Below are positions 35,472 through 44,960 of a DNA stretch of 64,000 nt, piece after piece. Within the stretch, counting starts at the first letter, position 1; the number at the start of each line of letters is the position of its first letter. The stretch comes from Candidatus Vicinibacter affinis (GTDB taxonomy: Bacteria > Bacteroidota > Bacteroidia > Chitinophagales > Saprospiraceae), in NCBI GenBank assembly GCA_016714365.1, contig JADJNH010000005.1:2704501-2768500 (forward strand). The letters run 5' to 3'. The position numbers and the translations under genes were made by a program. A model generated the notes under the pieces. The model made no database searches. It worked only from the letters and a program-made list of their open reading frames with translations, and was not told the origin of the DNA.

Positions 35472-36797
35472 ATGAAACAATACTTTGTATTATTTAGTAT
35501 TTTATTATGCAATTTTTCAGCATTTTCAAGTTCCATTGAGGTGGTTTTAGATTTTCAAAATCTTGATCAAGAGATAGAATTGCCATATTATGTCCCTTTT
35601 GATTTTATATTGAAAAACAGTCAAATTATTAAAGGAACCGAGTCAGAATATGAATTTAAAATTATAGACAGAACCGAAGAAAAAACAACTGAGTGCAAGT
35701 TAATGGTCACACCCGATGGACCAAATTATAGAATTTTTGTAAATAAGGCTGATGCATTAAAGGAAAATAGATTTTATAGTTTTTTACTAATAAGAAAAAG
35801 TGATAAAATTACTGAGATCGAGTTAAATAGTGTAAAAGAACATTTGAATAATATTGGATTTGTCGATTTAATATTTATACCAGAATTCTTTAAAAGTTTA
35901 AAAGCTGAAGAATTCAGTTCGGATTTTGCCACCAAAGCATTGAATAAAATGTTGCCCGATTTACTTAGTAATAGTATTCAAAAGTTTAATAAAAACTTTG
36001 ACATTGGATCAAAAGCAAATTTGATTAAAACTAATGCAGGAGAATTAGCAAATCTTTTTGGAACAATTGGAAATATTTTCGATGAAAAATGCAGTAATGA
36101 ATCTGACGGTGTAAAATTAAATGATAATGACGAAATACATAAGTTAATCAAAATGATTAAAAATTGTAAATATGTAAAAAAAGCAGAATGTAATAGCTTT
36201 ATTGATCACTATAATAAATTTAAAAACAGTCTACATGAAAAAGTTAATGTTATTCTCACGAATAATGTAATCGTTATTAAAACAATTGGCACATTTTCAA
36301 ATGTATACACTGAAAGAGTTGGAAAAAGAATAATTAGTAGCTTTGGAATAGGTTGTGGGTTTGATTTTAGAGAAAATAATAATCATGAGTATGGATTATT
36401 TTATGGTTCTGTTGGCGCTCATTTTCCAATATCCAAATCAGTAAGTCCAAATTTTCCAATTAAGCTAACGCATAAAAAATGTGAAAGATTTACTGTATAT
36501 GTCGGAACAACAATCTTATCGGGTGACAGTTATTTAAATAATGGAAAAAGAAAAGGGATATTGAATACAAATAACAGCCTAGATATTGGGTTTGGTTACA
36601 TCTTATTTGATGGAATATTCTTATCAATATCAGGAAATATGTTCAACAGAAAAAGTGATCATCCATTGATTTCAAAACAGACATTTGGAATTATGCCAGC
36701 GATATCTTGCACATTTGACTTAGTCTTAAGAGATACAATTAACAAAAGTTATAATAAAATTAAAAGTAGTACTGCATCGAAGGCAGTAGAAAATTAA
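35472..36797 (+). CDS. Secreted protein with probable beta-barrel C-terminus
   Basis: A 441-residue protein with a signal peptide (residues 1-20, ending SAFSS). Residues 25-130 are beta-rich; the middle (about 135-265) is helical; the last ~150 residues show alternating strands ('IISSFGIGCGFDFREN', 'EYGLFYGSVGAHFPI', 'RFTVYVGTTILSGD', 'LDIGFGYILFDGIFLSISGNMF') as in outer-membrane beta barrels. It does not belong to a family I recognise. It sits 11 bases after the pYEATS gene, 51 before the next, and may be the outer-membrane partner of the system. Confidence 0.65.
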   Translation: MKQYFVLFSILLCNFSAFSSSIEVVLDFQNLDQEIELPYYVPFDFILKNSQIIKGTESEYEFKIIDRTEEKTTECKLMVTPDGPNYRIFVNKADALKENRFYSFLLIRKSDKITEIELNSVKEHLNNIGFVDLIFIPEFFKSLKAEEFSSDFATKALNKMLPDLLSNSIQKFNKNFDIGSKANLIKTNAGELANLFGTIGNIFDEKCSNESDGVKLNDNDEIHKLIKMIKNCKYVKKAECNSFIDHYNKFKNSLHEKVNVILTNNVIVIKTIGTFSNVYTERVGKRIISSFGIGCGFDFRENNNHEYGLFYGSVGAHFPISKSVSPNFPIKLTHKKCERFTVYVGTTILSGDSYLNNGKRKGILNTNNSLDIGFGYILFDGIFLSISGNMFNRKSDHPLISKQTFGIMPAISCTFDLVLRDTINKSYNKIKSSTASKAVEN

Positions 36798-36848
36798 TTC
36801 TTAAAATATTAATGATAATTCCATTATTAAATAAAAAATGTATTAGCT

Positions 36849-37253
36849 ATGGTAAAAATTGTAATTAAAAGAGTAAAGCCTAAAATTTCCAAGGAAAAAT
36901 TAGTCGAAACAAAAAATCCAGAAATTTCTCCAAATGAATTTATAGCTAAACCTAATGCAGTTTATGAAACTACTTTAATTTGTATTTTTGAAATAAGCCA
37001 AATAGAAGGTGATCAAGAAATATCTTTTAATTTGGAAATAGAAGAAAGAGGTAGAACTTATTTTGATTTTAACGGTGCCTTTACAAAAAAAATTGTTAAA
37101 ATTATTACTAAAGAAACAAAAGAAATAAGGGAACCTGTTCAAATAAAAATATTATCAAGCATTTCTATTGAAGCTGAGATATTTATAATTTATTGTTTCA
37201 TTGAAGGTAGAACTGAGGCTAAAAGAATGGGAATTGCATTAATTAAAAATTAG
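36849..37253 (+). CDS. Small beta-rich protein of unknown function
   Basis: A 134-residue cytoplasmic protein without signal peptide or membrane helix. Beta strands alternate in the second half ('ETTLICIFEISQIEG', 'EISFNLEIEERGRTYFDFNG', 'IEAEIFIIYCFIEG'), suggesting an Ig-like or beta-sandwich fold. No family recognised. It belongs to the operon by orientation and 9-base gap to the next gene. Confidence 0.6.
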   Translation: MVKIVIKRVKPKISKEKLVETKNPEISPNEFIAKPNAVYETTLICIFEISQIEGDQEISFNLEIEERGRTYFDFNGAFTKKIVKIITKETKEIREPVQIKILSSISIEAEIFIIYCFIEGRTEAKRMGIALIKN

Positions 37254-37262
37254 AACACTGAA

Positions 37263-38318
37263 ATGAAAAATTTATTTGTTATTTTAAATGTATGTTTTCT
37301 CCTTCAATGCACGAGTGATATAGAATATGATTGTTGCACAGATTTTGGTGATAATCCTATCTGTTTAATCGCGGACAAGTTGGAAGCCTTTGCAGATGGC
37401 ACAACAGATATTATTCTCACTGCCTGTATACCTAAGAAGTCAGATGATGGAATTTTAAATGTAACCTTTGAAGTTCCTGCTGGTCTGGGAAGTTTTGTTT
37501 CTGAAGGAGGAACAACAACACTTACTAAAAATTTGAATGGCAACAAGACTGCAACAGCAAGGCTAACTATAGGGACATTGGCTGGTCCATACAAGGCAAA
37601 AGTTTCTGTCACTTTTCAGGAAAAAACCTATGTTGACTATGTGGATATTGTACTTAAGAAAAATGATGTAAAAGTTCTAGATGTTGTTTACGATCTTGAT
37701 ATTACTAAATTGACCGGAGATAACTTTACCATCATTAAATCTGATATTTCCATTAACAACTTTAATTATGCAGGAAAGTCCGTTAAAGTAAATATCTCTG
37801 GTCCTATCGCTTTTTTGACATCCGACTTAAAAGAAATGTCTATCCCTTTAGATGTATTGGGTAAAGCAAGTGTAAAATTTAAAACTACAGATAGTGATGG
37901 ACTAGTGAATATCAAGTATAATTTGGAAATATATACAGTTGACACTACTTTTTATATTCAAAAATCCTATCCGGATGAAATGAAGCTAGTTGCTAATAAA
38001 CAACTTGTTGAAATAAAAGATACTGTTGCTTTAGATGTTTTTTTTAATAAGAAAACACCAGGTAGTGTAAGTAAAGAAATCTCTATTCAGCTTTCCGCAT
38101 TTCAGTTGCAAAATGGAAATAAAGTAAAATATGGAAACTTCATTCCACCTTTTCTATTTACAACTGGAAATGCAATTAATACTGCGAACGCAAAGTCGAC
38201 ATATTTAACACCTGTGGATTCCCTTTGGAATTCAGAACTTCCGTTATTTATTTCTGCAAGTGTCATTGATCAGGGAAAAATATTTGCACAAGATACCATC
38301 CAATTTAAAATTAAATAA
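37263..38318 (+). CDS. Lipoprotein with Ig-like domains
   Basis: A 351-residue protein whose N-terminus MKNLFVILNVCFLLQCTSDI resembles a lipoprotein signal with C16 as the lipidated residue, although LLQC is not a canonical lipobox. Residues 35-130 ('DGTTDIILTACIPKKSDDG', 'FEVPAGLGSFVSEGGTTTL', 'GPYKAKVSVTFQEKTY') look like a bacterial Ig-like (Big_1-type) domain, and further beta repeats follow. It is the surface or periplasmic lipoprotein of the operon. The next gene starts 2 bases after its stop. Confidence 0.65.
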   Translation: MKNLFVILNVCFLLQCTSDIEYDCCTDFGDNPICLIADKLEAFADGTTDIILTACIPKKSDDGILNVTFEVPAGLGSFVSEGGTTTLTKNLNGNKTATARLTIGTLAGPYKAKVSVTFQEKTYVDYVDIVLKKNDVKVLDVVYDLDITKLTGDNFTIIKSDISINNFNYAGKSVKVNISGPIAFLTSDLKEMSIPLDVLGKASVKFKTTDSDGLVNIKYNLEIYTVDTTFYIQKSYPDEMKLVANKQLVEIKDTVALDVFFNKKTPGSVSKEISIQLSAFQLQNGNKVKYGNFIPPFLFTTGNAINTANAKSTYLTPVDSLWNSELPLFISASVIDQGKIFAQDTIQFKIK

Positions 38319-38320
38319 AA

Positions 38321-39556
38321 ATGGATGAGACAAATGATAGTACTATAAGCTCCAAAACAGCCATAGTAGTCATCCACGGTATGGGTAATCAGTACCCTAT
38401 GGAAACAATTACCGATTTTGTTGATAATCTTTTTAAGATAGAAGAGAATAAAGATAAAGATGATAACCCAAAAAGTATTTACTCCGCTCCTGAGAGAATT
38501 ACCGGCAGTTTTGATCAACGGAAATTAATTGGTTTTCATAATAATGTTCAATATGATTGCTATGAATACTATTGGGCGCACCTTATTAAGGAACCAAGTG
38601 TGTCAGATACAATTTCCTGGATGTATAAACTTATTTGGAAAAAAGAGCCTTCAGAAAGATTAAATAAGTATATTAGTATTATCAGAAGGAGCTCTATTGG
38701 CCTTCTATTATTAATTTCCATTATAATTTTCTTTTACTATTGGCTGTTTACTTGGATTATTTCATGTTGTCCTCTTTGGAGTCGCTTATTTTTTTTCATT
38801 GTATCCGTTGTTGCATTTTATAAACTGAGAAATATCTTCAGGCTGTTAACTCAGAGTTTTGGCGATGTTATCAGATATACAGTGCCGCACCCTTCCAATA
38901 TAGAAGGCAGGCAAAGAATATCCAATATTGCGGTTGATTTTTTAACCAACTTACATGATAAAGATTATTCAAGAATTGTTATAGTCGGTCACAGCCTAGG
39001 GTCTATCATTGCGTACGAAATGCTAATCAATACTTTTGGAAATTTGAATAAATTATTTAAAAATGTTGAAGGACTAGAAGAGAAAGACACAGAAGAACTA
39101 TTAGAAGGATCAAAGGAAGAAAGTTTTAATAAAATGCAAGATTTAGGCTGGAAATGGAAGGTTACAGACTTCATCACCTGTGGCTCACCGTTATGCCATG
39201 CGGAAATGATTTTAACTAAAAATAAAGATTTATTCAAGAATAAAAAGGAGTTAGGAGAATATCCAGTAAGTGAGCCAATCAAAGACGTTAGCAAATTATT
39301 CTATTTAAATAAGAAAACTAAAAAATACATTCCTACCCATTATTCGGTATTTAAATATGTTGAATGGAATAATATACATTTTGAGAATGACATTATAGGT
39401 GGCAAATTAAGAGCTCTGTTCGGCCAAGATATTCATGATCACCCCCCTATTAAACCTAAAACATTTAAAAGGATACTTGAATCACATACCCATTATTGGA
39501 ATAAAAACCAAGAGGTAGAATCATTCAATATTATAGATAATATTATAAAAAGATAA
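38321..39556 (+). CDS. Alpha/beta-hydrolase (lipase-like) with central membrane helices
   Basis: A 411-residue protein with the N-terminal oxyanion motif AIVVIHGMGNQ (residues 14-24) and the nucleophile elbow VGHSLG (S225), as in lipases and cytoplasmic or membrane serine hydrolases. Two membrane helices (about 125-168, 'IGLLLLISIIIFFYYWLFTWII') are inserted between the strand carrying HGMG and the nucleophile elbow, which places the active site at the membrane. A phospholipase or acyl-ester role is plausible. It starts 2 bases after the lipoprotein gene. Confidence 0.8.
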   Translation: MDETNDSTISSKTAIVVIHGMGNQYPMETITDFVDNLFKIEENKDKDDNPKSIYSAPERITGSFDQRKLIGFHNNVQYDCYEYYWAHLIKEPSVSDTISWMYKLIWKKEPSERLNKYISIIRRSSIGLLLLISIIIFFYYWLFTWIISCCPLWSRLFFFIVSVVAFYKLRNIFRLLTQSFGDVIRYTVPHPSNIEGRQRISNIAVDFLTNLHDKDYSRIVIVGHSLGSIIAYEMLINTFGNLNKLFKNVEGLEEKDTEELLEGSKEESFNKMQDLGWKWKVTDFITCGSPLCHAEMILTKNKDLFKNKKELGEYPVSEPIKDVSKLFYLNKKTKKYIPTHYSVFKYVEWNNIHFENDIIGGKLRALFGQDIHDHPPIKPKTFKRILESHTHYWNKNQEVESFNIIDNIIKR

Positions 39557-39560
39557 GCCC

Positions 39561-40412
39561 ATGCTTCAAATCACTAACCACAAACTCGTAAATGCAACAT
39601 ATTCCGATTTGGATAGAAATGATGGTAATCTTACAACAAAGTATATATCTGCCCATTATACTGCGGGTATTTCTGTAAGTGGTTCTATCACTCATTTGAA
39701 GAAAGTTAAGTTTGGCTATCATGTTATCATAGACAGAAATGGTACAATCACACAATGTGTTCCATTTAACAAAAGAGCAAGACATGCTGGTGTGAGTAAC
39801 TGGAAAGGATTGTCTGGTTTAAATGATCATTCAATAGGTATCTGTTTGGCTAATCGCGGGTATGTCACTCGCTTTAGTAATGGTAGTTATGGATGGGTAG
39901 ATACCCACAACACCCCAATAGGAAGTTTTCTATCTGAGGAGCAAGTTGTGAAGGCAGAACATTTTAATGGGGCAGAAACCAATTTGTATTGGGAAAAATA
40001 CACCACTGCACAGTTGAATGCATTCAGAGATGTCTGTCAGGTTTTAGTACAGAAATATGCAGGAATAAAGGATCTGATAGGTCATGACGAGATTGCCTTG
40101 GGACGTAAGCCCGATCCTGGGCCTGCATTTCCGTTTACTGATTTTTATCCATTGTTTACAAATAGGGGCAATGATAACGGCAATACATTTACAGTGCAGA
40201 CTACTGATGGTAAATTGAATGTACGAAGAGGCATGTCAGGAAATTTTAAGTTAATAAGACAACTAAACAATGGTGATAAAGTACACATCAGATCTGAAGG
40301 ATATAAGTATGTTGGCAACAATGCTGTGCTGAATGATTGGGTATCCATAAGTCTTGAAGGCACTATGGATCATATAGGCTTTGTAAATAAATCTTTTTTA
40401 AGAGCAGTATAA
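39561..40412 (+). CDS. N-acetylmuramoyl-L-alanine amidase with C-terminal SH3 domain
   Basis: A 283-residue protein with an Amidase_2 domain: 'KYISAHYTAG' (H32), 'FGYHVIIDRNGTITQ', 'HSIGICLANRG', 'LIGHDEIALGRKPDPGPAF' (H175, K183, D185), which are the zinc ligands and catalytic residues of the family. Residues ~215-283 form an SH3-type domain ('GKLNVRRGMSGNFKLIRQLNNGDKVHI') that should bind the cell wall. There is no signal peptide. It cleaves the amide bond between the sugar and peptide of peptidoglycan. In the operon it stands between two alpha/beta-hydrolases. Confidence 0.87.
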   Translation: MLQITNHKLVNATYSDLDRNDGNLTTKYISAHYTAGISVSGSITHLKKVKFGYHVIIDRNGTITQCVPFNKRARHAGVSNWKGLSGLNDHSIGICLANRGYVTRFSNGSYGWVDTHNTPIGSFLSEEQVVKAEHFNGAETNLYWEKYTTAQLNAFRDVCQVLVQKYAGIKDLIGHDEIALGRKPDPGPAFPFTDFYPLFTNRGNDNGNTFTVQTTDGKLNVRRGMSGNFKLIRQLNNGDKVHIRSEGYKYVGNNAVLNDWVSISLEGTMDHIGFVNKSFLRAV

Positions 40413-40432
40413 ACTAAACATAAAATGTAAAA

Positions 40433-41455
40433 ATGACACTAAAACTCATTCTATTAAGTGCGACATTATTTTTCTCCTCTAGTAAAGACAAAGCAGATAA
40501 AATAATAGTTGGCAATCCTTGTTCGAATGACCATCCTTTTGGGTCAACTGTAACCTGCACTTGTTATGAAGAAGATTATGGCAACAATCTGGCCAGACAA
40601 AAATATGATTTATATCTCCCAGATGGGTTTACAAATAGACCTATAGTGATATATATCCACGGCGGTGGCTTTACAGGTGGTCATAAAAGAAAATTTATGA
40701 ATCCAGCAAATAACATAGCTCAAGTAGCTGCCTTTCTTGATGCCGGCTATGCGGTTGCATCTTTAGAATATCGGTTATTAAACACATCTAATGAAACCGT
40801 AGGTCTCCGAAAATGCATTCAAGACTGTAAAGATGCAATAGCTGATATACGAAACCTACCATCAAGCTATGGCATTGACCCTGATAGGATCGCTCTTTGG
40901 GGCAGCTCAGCGGGAGCTGGTATAGCGATGTTGATAGCATTTGAAGACAATACTGTAAACAGACCTTATAAAGCAGTATGGGTAGACATACCACAGGCCA
41001 CATACGATATAAATAAATGGCAGGGAGGATTGGGTGTATTTCCTGATTGTAATTTAACAAATATCATCAGCATTTTAACCCCAACTAAAGTAAAATCAAT
41101 TTATGGTTTGGGTACTGCTACCATAAGCAATATTCCTGCTTTTTTAAGTATGACTCAAAGTTACAGAGCTGAGGTAGATATTATACAATATATAGATAAC
41201 ACTGATCCACCGGTTTGGATAGAAAATAAAGCAGCTCAAAATAATCAAACCCTGGGTAATTGTCCTTCAAGCAAAGATGTGCTCAATCACCATAAAAATC
41301 ATTGCTTAAAGTTAAAAAATAAACTAGCTGCACAAAATGTGGAATGGCATCTAAGATTGAAAGATGTTGCGAGTAACACTATAGTTACTATTCATAGTCA
41401 GGGAGCAGGAAATTGGAACAGTGGAGTGGAATTTGTAAAAGATAAATTGAATTAA
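40433..41455 (+). CDS. Acetyl-esterase/lipase-like alpha/beta-hydrolase
   Basis: A 340-residue protein with a signal-like N-terminus (residues 1-16). Residues 60-110 contain 'YIHGGGFTGGHKR' (HGGG oxyanion motif at 76-79) and residue 159 is the nucleophile in GSSAG, with the typical 'FLDAGYAVASLEYRL' preceding. This is the BD-FAE/hormone-sensitive-lipase-type fold, which hydrolyses acetyl or acyl esters. It may de-acetylate wall or surface polysaccharide, but no substrate is shown. Confidence 0.8.
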   Translation: MTLKLILLSATLFFSSSKDKADKIIVGNPCSNDHPFGSTVTCTCYEEDYGNNLARQKYDLYLPDGFTNRPIVIYIHGGGFTGGHKRKFMNPANNIAQVAAFLDAGYAVASLEYRLLNTSNETVGLRKCIQDCKDAIADIRNLPSSYGIDPDRIALWGSSAGAGIAMLIAFEDNTVNRPYKAVWVDIPQATYDINKWQGGLGVFPDCNLTNIISILTPTKVKSIYGLGTATISNIPAFLSMTQSYRAEVDIIQYIDNTDPPVWIENKAAQNNQTLGNCPSSKDVLNHHKNHCLKLKNKLAAQNVEWHLRLKDVASNTIVTIHSQGAGNWNSGVEFVKDKLN

Positions 41456-41473
41456 AATTGATAAAAGCCTTTT

Positions 41474-44400
41474 ATGAAACTTAGAAATACTGAAGCTAGA
41501 ATTCCAGGAGGGTTTACGAAAGCCAATGCGGAGAAACTTGGAGAGGCTTCTGATATTGATGTTAGTGGTAAGCTCTTGATTGTGTCTCACCTTACTGGGC
41601 CAATACCTATAGGGCCGGCTTTGCCTTTTTGGAATAGGTATGTGGCTTTTGTGAATAGACCTGCTGGCACAGAGTTGACTTATAATTGGAGTGCTGTATT
41701 TAAAGGAAGTGCAAATAACGTGATTTTGACTATCAATCCATCTTTCGGAAACACCCTCTTCATTGATTCATCAAAATTCAAAGACTCCAATAATACAATT
41801 GTTGTTAACACCCAAGCAAAAAAGATAGAAGTTTTTTGTACTATCAGCGAAGGGTTGATCCCTATAGGGGCAGTTATGCTTAGCCAAGAATTAAATGGAC
41901 TTAAACAAAATATCGAAAACCTGCTGAGCGAAGACAATAATGCCCATCCACCTATAGCCTATAAGGGCAACCCAAATGCTACAAGAATGCTTGGGAACTA
42001 CTTTAAGCCCTATTTCAATGAAGGAATCAATGCTTTTGGTCAAGTAATGGATGTTCCAAAAGAACTGGCAGCGGCTATTGCATTTGGCAATATGCCCTCA
42101 ATTAATCAGTTAGACAATTTCTGGAAGAGAGAAGAATTTGGCCATTCACTTAACTCTGAGAGCGTATTTCCAAATCCCTCTCCATACATATTTAACGAGA
42201 GAAATCCTCTTAGCATTGGAGTTTGCTCGGTAAGACCGCATATCCTTGCAATGTTTCTACCAAAAAATGATTTCATCGATATAAATAACTTTAATGCCGA
42301 TAATAGTCCAATCTATACCCCCAGGTATTTGAATACCTACACTGTTCTTACCGGCACCATTAAAGAAAAAAGCATTTTTGATAGTTTCAATGGCCTTGCC
42401 TTGGCAGACAGAATTGACATATATAATCTGCTACGCTTTCCAAAGTCAAATATTAAAATGTGTTTATTTCTTCTTAATCAGTTAAAAAAGACTAAGGATG
42501 ATTGGCAAGCAATTGGCGCGGCCTCTTTTATTACTAATAATAAAGTCGTAGCCGGCCTTTGTACTGCTTTTTTCAATGGCCCACGGGATGAATACAAAAA
42601 AACTACAAAAAAAGCAAATACAACATATTCCTATTTCATGCAGAGGGTTTTCTCAGATAACATCACTGCATCTCCAATTGAGTTCAAGATAATCAAAATT
42701 AAAGTATTGGATGTACGTTCTGGCCGACCTATTACATTTGCAAAGATGAAAAGTTTGGTGATATCCGCCGGTGATAATCACAAGATTGGACATGATAAGT
42801 TTAAGGTAGAAAATGATGAAGTAATAAAAGATGGCACTGATTTTCCGAAGTTCTCTTATGAAGAAAGCCAAAATAATCCTAGTTACACATTGGCGAAAAG
42901 AGCGCAAATAGCCCTGAATGAGTTGGGATATAATAATGGAAACCCTGGTAACAGCTTTGGACCTGACGCTAGGCTTCAATACAACAAATACTGGGAAAAC
43001 AGACTGGCTAATCCTGCAATAGTCTCACCAGCTACAGGAGACCCGATTGACATATATTTAATCTACATCGAGGCGGAATACTTGTCACACCGGGAGACAG
43101 ACGAATTTGGCGAGCTTAAAATAAGAGTACCAAAGTCCTTCTTCATTGCAGGAAAACCCTTAAAAATTGAAATTGGATTTTGGGAGTTTCCTATATTGGT
43201 TGAAAGATTAAAATTTGAAACTGATACCATTAAACGATCGGAAATTAACCCTAATACAATAACCAATACAAACTTTACAGTATCATGGATTGATAGCACC
43301 CAGGAACAAGAAAAGGATTGGAATCCTGAAGAATATGATAATACTAAAGATTACTTTAGATGGGAAGTAAAAAACGGAACAAATGGCTCCAGAAAACTAA
43401 GGGTGAATGAAGTGATAAAAATTAAAGACGCTGCCGGCACCGAAATTCAGTCTAATTTACTCTCCAGTTTCTATGACCTTATTGCACACCCCTTCCATTT
43501 TGTCCTTTTTGGAATGCAGTGGTGTCAGCCGGTGTGGGCACCAATACCGAATACGGCAACTCATTGGATAAAAGGTAATGTTAGTCCAATTAATGGGCAC
43601 CCAAGCGGTATCTCTGAAAAAATTCCAGATAATCAAAGAAATATGCCTGTATTAGTAACACAACACAAAGGTGGAGGTACAGGAAAAGGTAGGGACTACG
43701 GCTCACTCGTGCTGAAATCAGATTATGCATATCAATTTGATGGCCAGCAATTTTCTTCCAATAACTATCCTGCACTTTTTCAGACATATGTAGACAACAA
43801 TAGACCTACTCCGCGGCAAGATGAAGATGGCGGTAACAAGCAGCATCAAGGTATAGACTATTTAAGCAATGACGACTCAAGCACTATTAGTAACAGTAAC
43901 AACTCTTCTCTCCTTTTTGCATTTCATGGTGGTGTGATAAAAAATGAGAATGAAGGAGGTTTTGGATTACAATACAGTGTGCAGATAATTAATAGAATTA
44001 TTACAGATAAAATATACAAAGCTTTTTATGCACATATGGAAACTAAAGTATCAAATTTACACAATACTGGAGTATTGGCAGGTCAAAAAATTGGAACAAT
44101 AGGTAGAAGTAACGGTGAAGGAGATTATAGTAGCAATTATATTGATGGCCCAACACATTTGCATTTTGAAATTAGATACAATATATTAATTGGTAATCAA
44201 TATGCTAGACTTACAAAGCCTAAAGATATTTTCCAGCTAACGGCTGAGGATATTAACAGTCCTAATCAAAATTTAATACTTGATTTTGATGGCTACAGGT
44301 TATTTCCATGTGATTGCAAAAATGGAAATTTAGCTGCATTTCGTTGTGTAATAAGATCTAATGATTTACCAAATGCAAATCTGAATAAATGTTCAGAATG

Positions 44401-44953
44401 TTGGGCCTCCCGGAACCTTCACTGCCCCTACATGGCGGGGGATGCCAAAAAAGTATTTAGAATTCAAGCACAGCTAAACTACTTCAAAGACGACAGACCC
44501 GATAATGATGATTTCAAATATCCTGGAAGTATTGATGGCAATTGGGGGACTAAACCGACCAATAAAAACGTAACCGGCCTTACAGACGCGGTCAATATTT
44601 CGTTAGTGCCTGGAAGTTTAATAGACGACGAATTAGTAAACATAAAATTCAGAGAAAATAATGATGCGATTAAGCCAGAGCAAAATGGATGGATAATCCC
44701 GCATCTATTAAAAGAAGCAGGATCATACTACAAATTGATAATCAGTGAGCTTGGTTCTTTACTTACAAATGATACGATCAAGACTCAAAAAACCAGAATG
44801 GCCATTTACTATTTTAAAAAAGCACATAGTCTTCTATCAGATGGCGAAGATTATGCTGCAAATTTCGACACGGATGACACCTTTGAAGATAAATTGAATG
44901 AAAATGACAAGGCGCGTTATCCTCGCATCAATCTAAACCGTGTAGATAAATAA
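41474..44953 (+). CDS. Giant protein with internal M23 (LytM) peptidase domain
   Basis: A 1159-residue protein without signal peptide. The first 450 residues are unassigned (with 'FGQVMDVPKELAAAIAFGNM'). Near residue ~475-510 lies 'KRAQIALNELGYNNGNPGNSFGPDARLQYNKYW', reminiscent of a peptidoglycan-binding domain. The M23 fold begins at H791-QGID (D795) and ends with THLHFE (H895, H897), the zinc ligands of LytM endopeptidases. A cysteine-rich stretch follows ('DCKNGNLAAFRC', 'KCSECWASRNLHCPYMAG'), then ~170 residues of unknown fold. The M23 domain cleaves peptidoglycan cross-bridges. Size and domain order are unusual for M23 enzymes. Confidence 0.75.
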   Translation: MKLRNTEARIPGGFTKANAEKLGEASDIDVSGKLLIVSHLTGPIPIGPALPFWNRYVAFVNRPAGTELTYNWSAVFKGSANNVILTINPSFGNTLFIDSSKFKDSNNTIVVNTQAKKIEVFCTISEGLIPIGAVMLSQELNGLKQNIENLLSEDNNAHPPIAYKGNPNATRMLGNYFKPYFNEGINAFGQVMDVPKELAAAIAFGNMPSINQLDNFWKREEFGHSLNSESVFPNPSPYIFNERNPLSIGVCSVRPHILAMFLPKNDFIDINNFNADNSPIYTPRYLNTYTVLTGTIKEKSIFDSFNGLALADRIDIYNLLRFPKSNIKMCLFLLNQLKKTKDDWQAIGAASFITNNKVVAGLCTAFFNGPRDEYKKTTKKANTTYSYFMQRVFSDNITASPIEFKIIKIKVLDVRSGRPITFAKMKSLVISAGDNHKIGHDKFKVENDEVIKDGTDFPKFSYEESQNNPSYTLAKRAQIALNELGYNNGNPGNSFGPDARLQYNKYWENRLANPAIVSPATGDPIDIYLIYIEAEYLSHRETDEFGELKIRVPKSFFIAGKPLKIEIGFWEFPILVERLKFETDTIKRSEINPNTITNTNFTVSWIDSTQEQEKDWNPEEYDNTKDYFRWEVKNGTNGSRKLRVNEVIKIKDAAGTEIQSNLLSSFYDLIAHPFHFVLFGMQWCQPVWAPIPNTATHWIKGNVSPINGHPSGISEKIPDNQRNMPVLVTQHKGGGTGKGRDYGSLVLKSDYAYQFDGQQFSSNNYPALFQTYVDNNRPTPRQDEDGGNKQHQGIDYLSNDDSSTISNSNNSSLLFAFHGGVIKNENEGGFGLQYSVQIINRIITDKIYKAFYAHMETKVSNLHNTGVLAGQKIGTIGRSNGEGDYSSNYIDGPTHLHFEIRYNILIGNQYARLTKPKDIFQLTAEDINSPNQNLILDFDGYRLFPCDCKNGNLAAFRCVIRSNDLPNANLNKCSECWASRNLHCPYMAGDAKKVFRIQAQLNYFKDDRPDNDDFKYPGSIDGNWGTKPTNKNVTGLTDAVNISLVPGSLIDDELVNIKFRENNDAIKPEQNGWIIPHLLKEAGSYYKLIISELGSLLTNDTIKTQKTRMAIYYFKKAHSLLSDGEDYAANFDTDDTFEDKLNENDKARYPRINLNRVDK

Positions 44954-44960
44954 TATTACT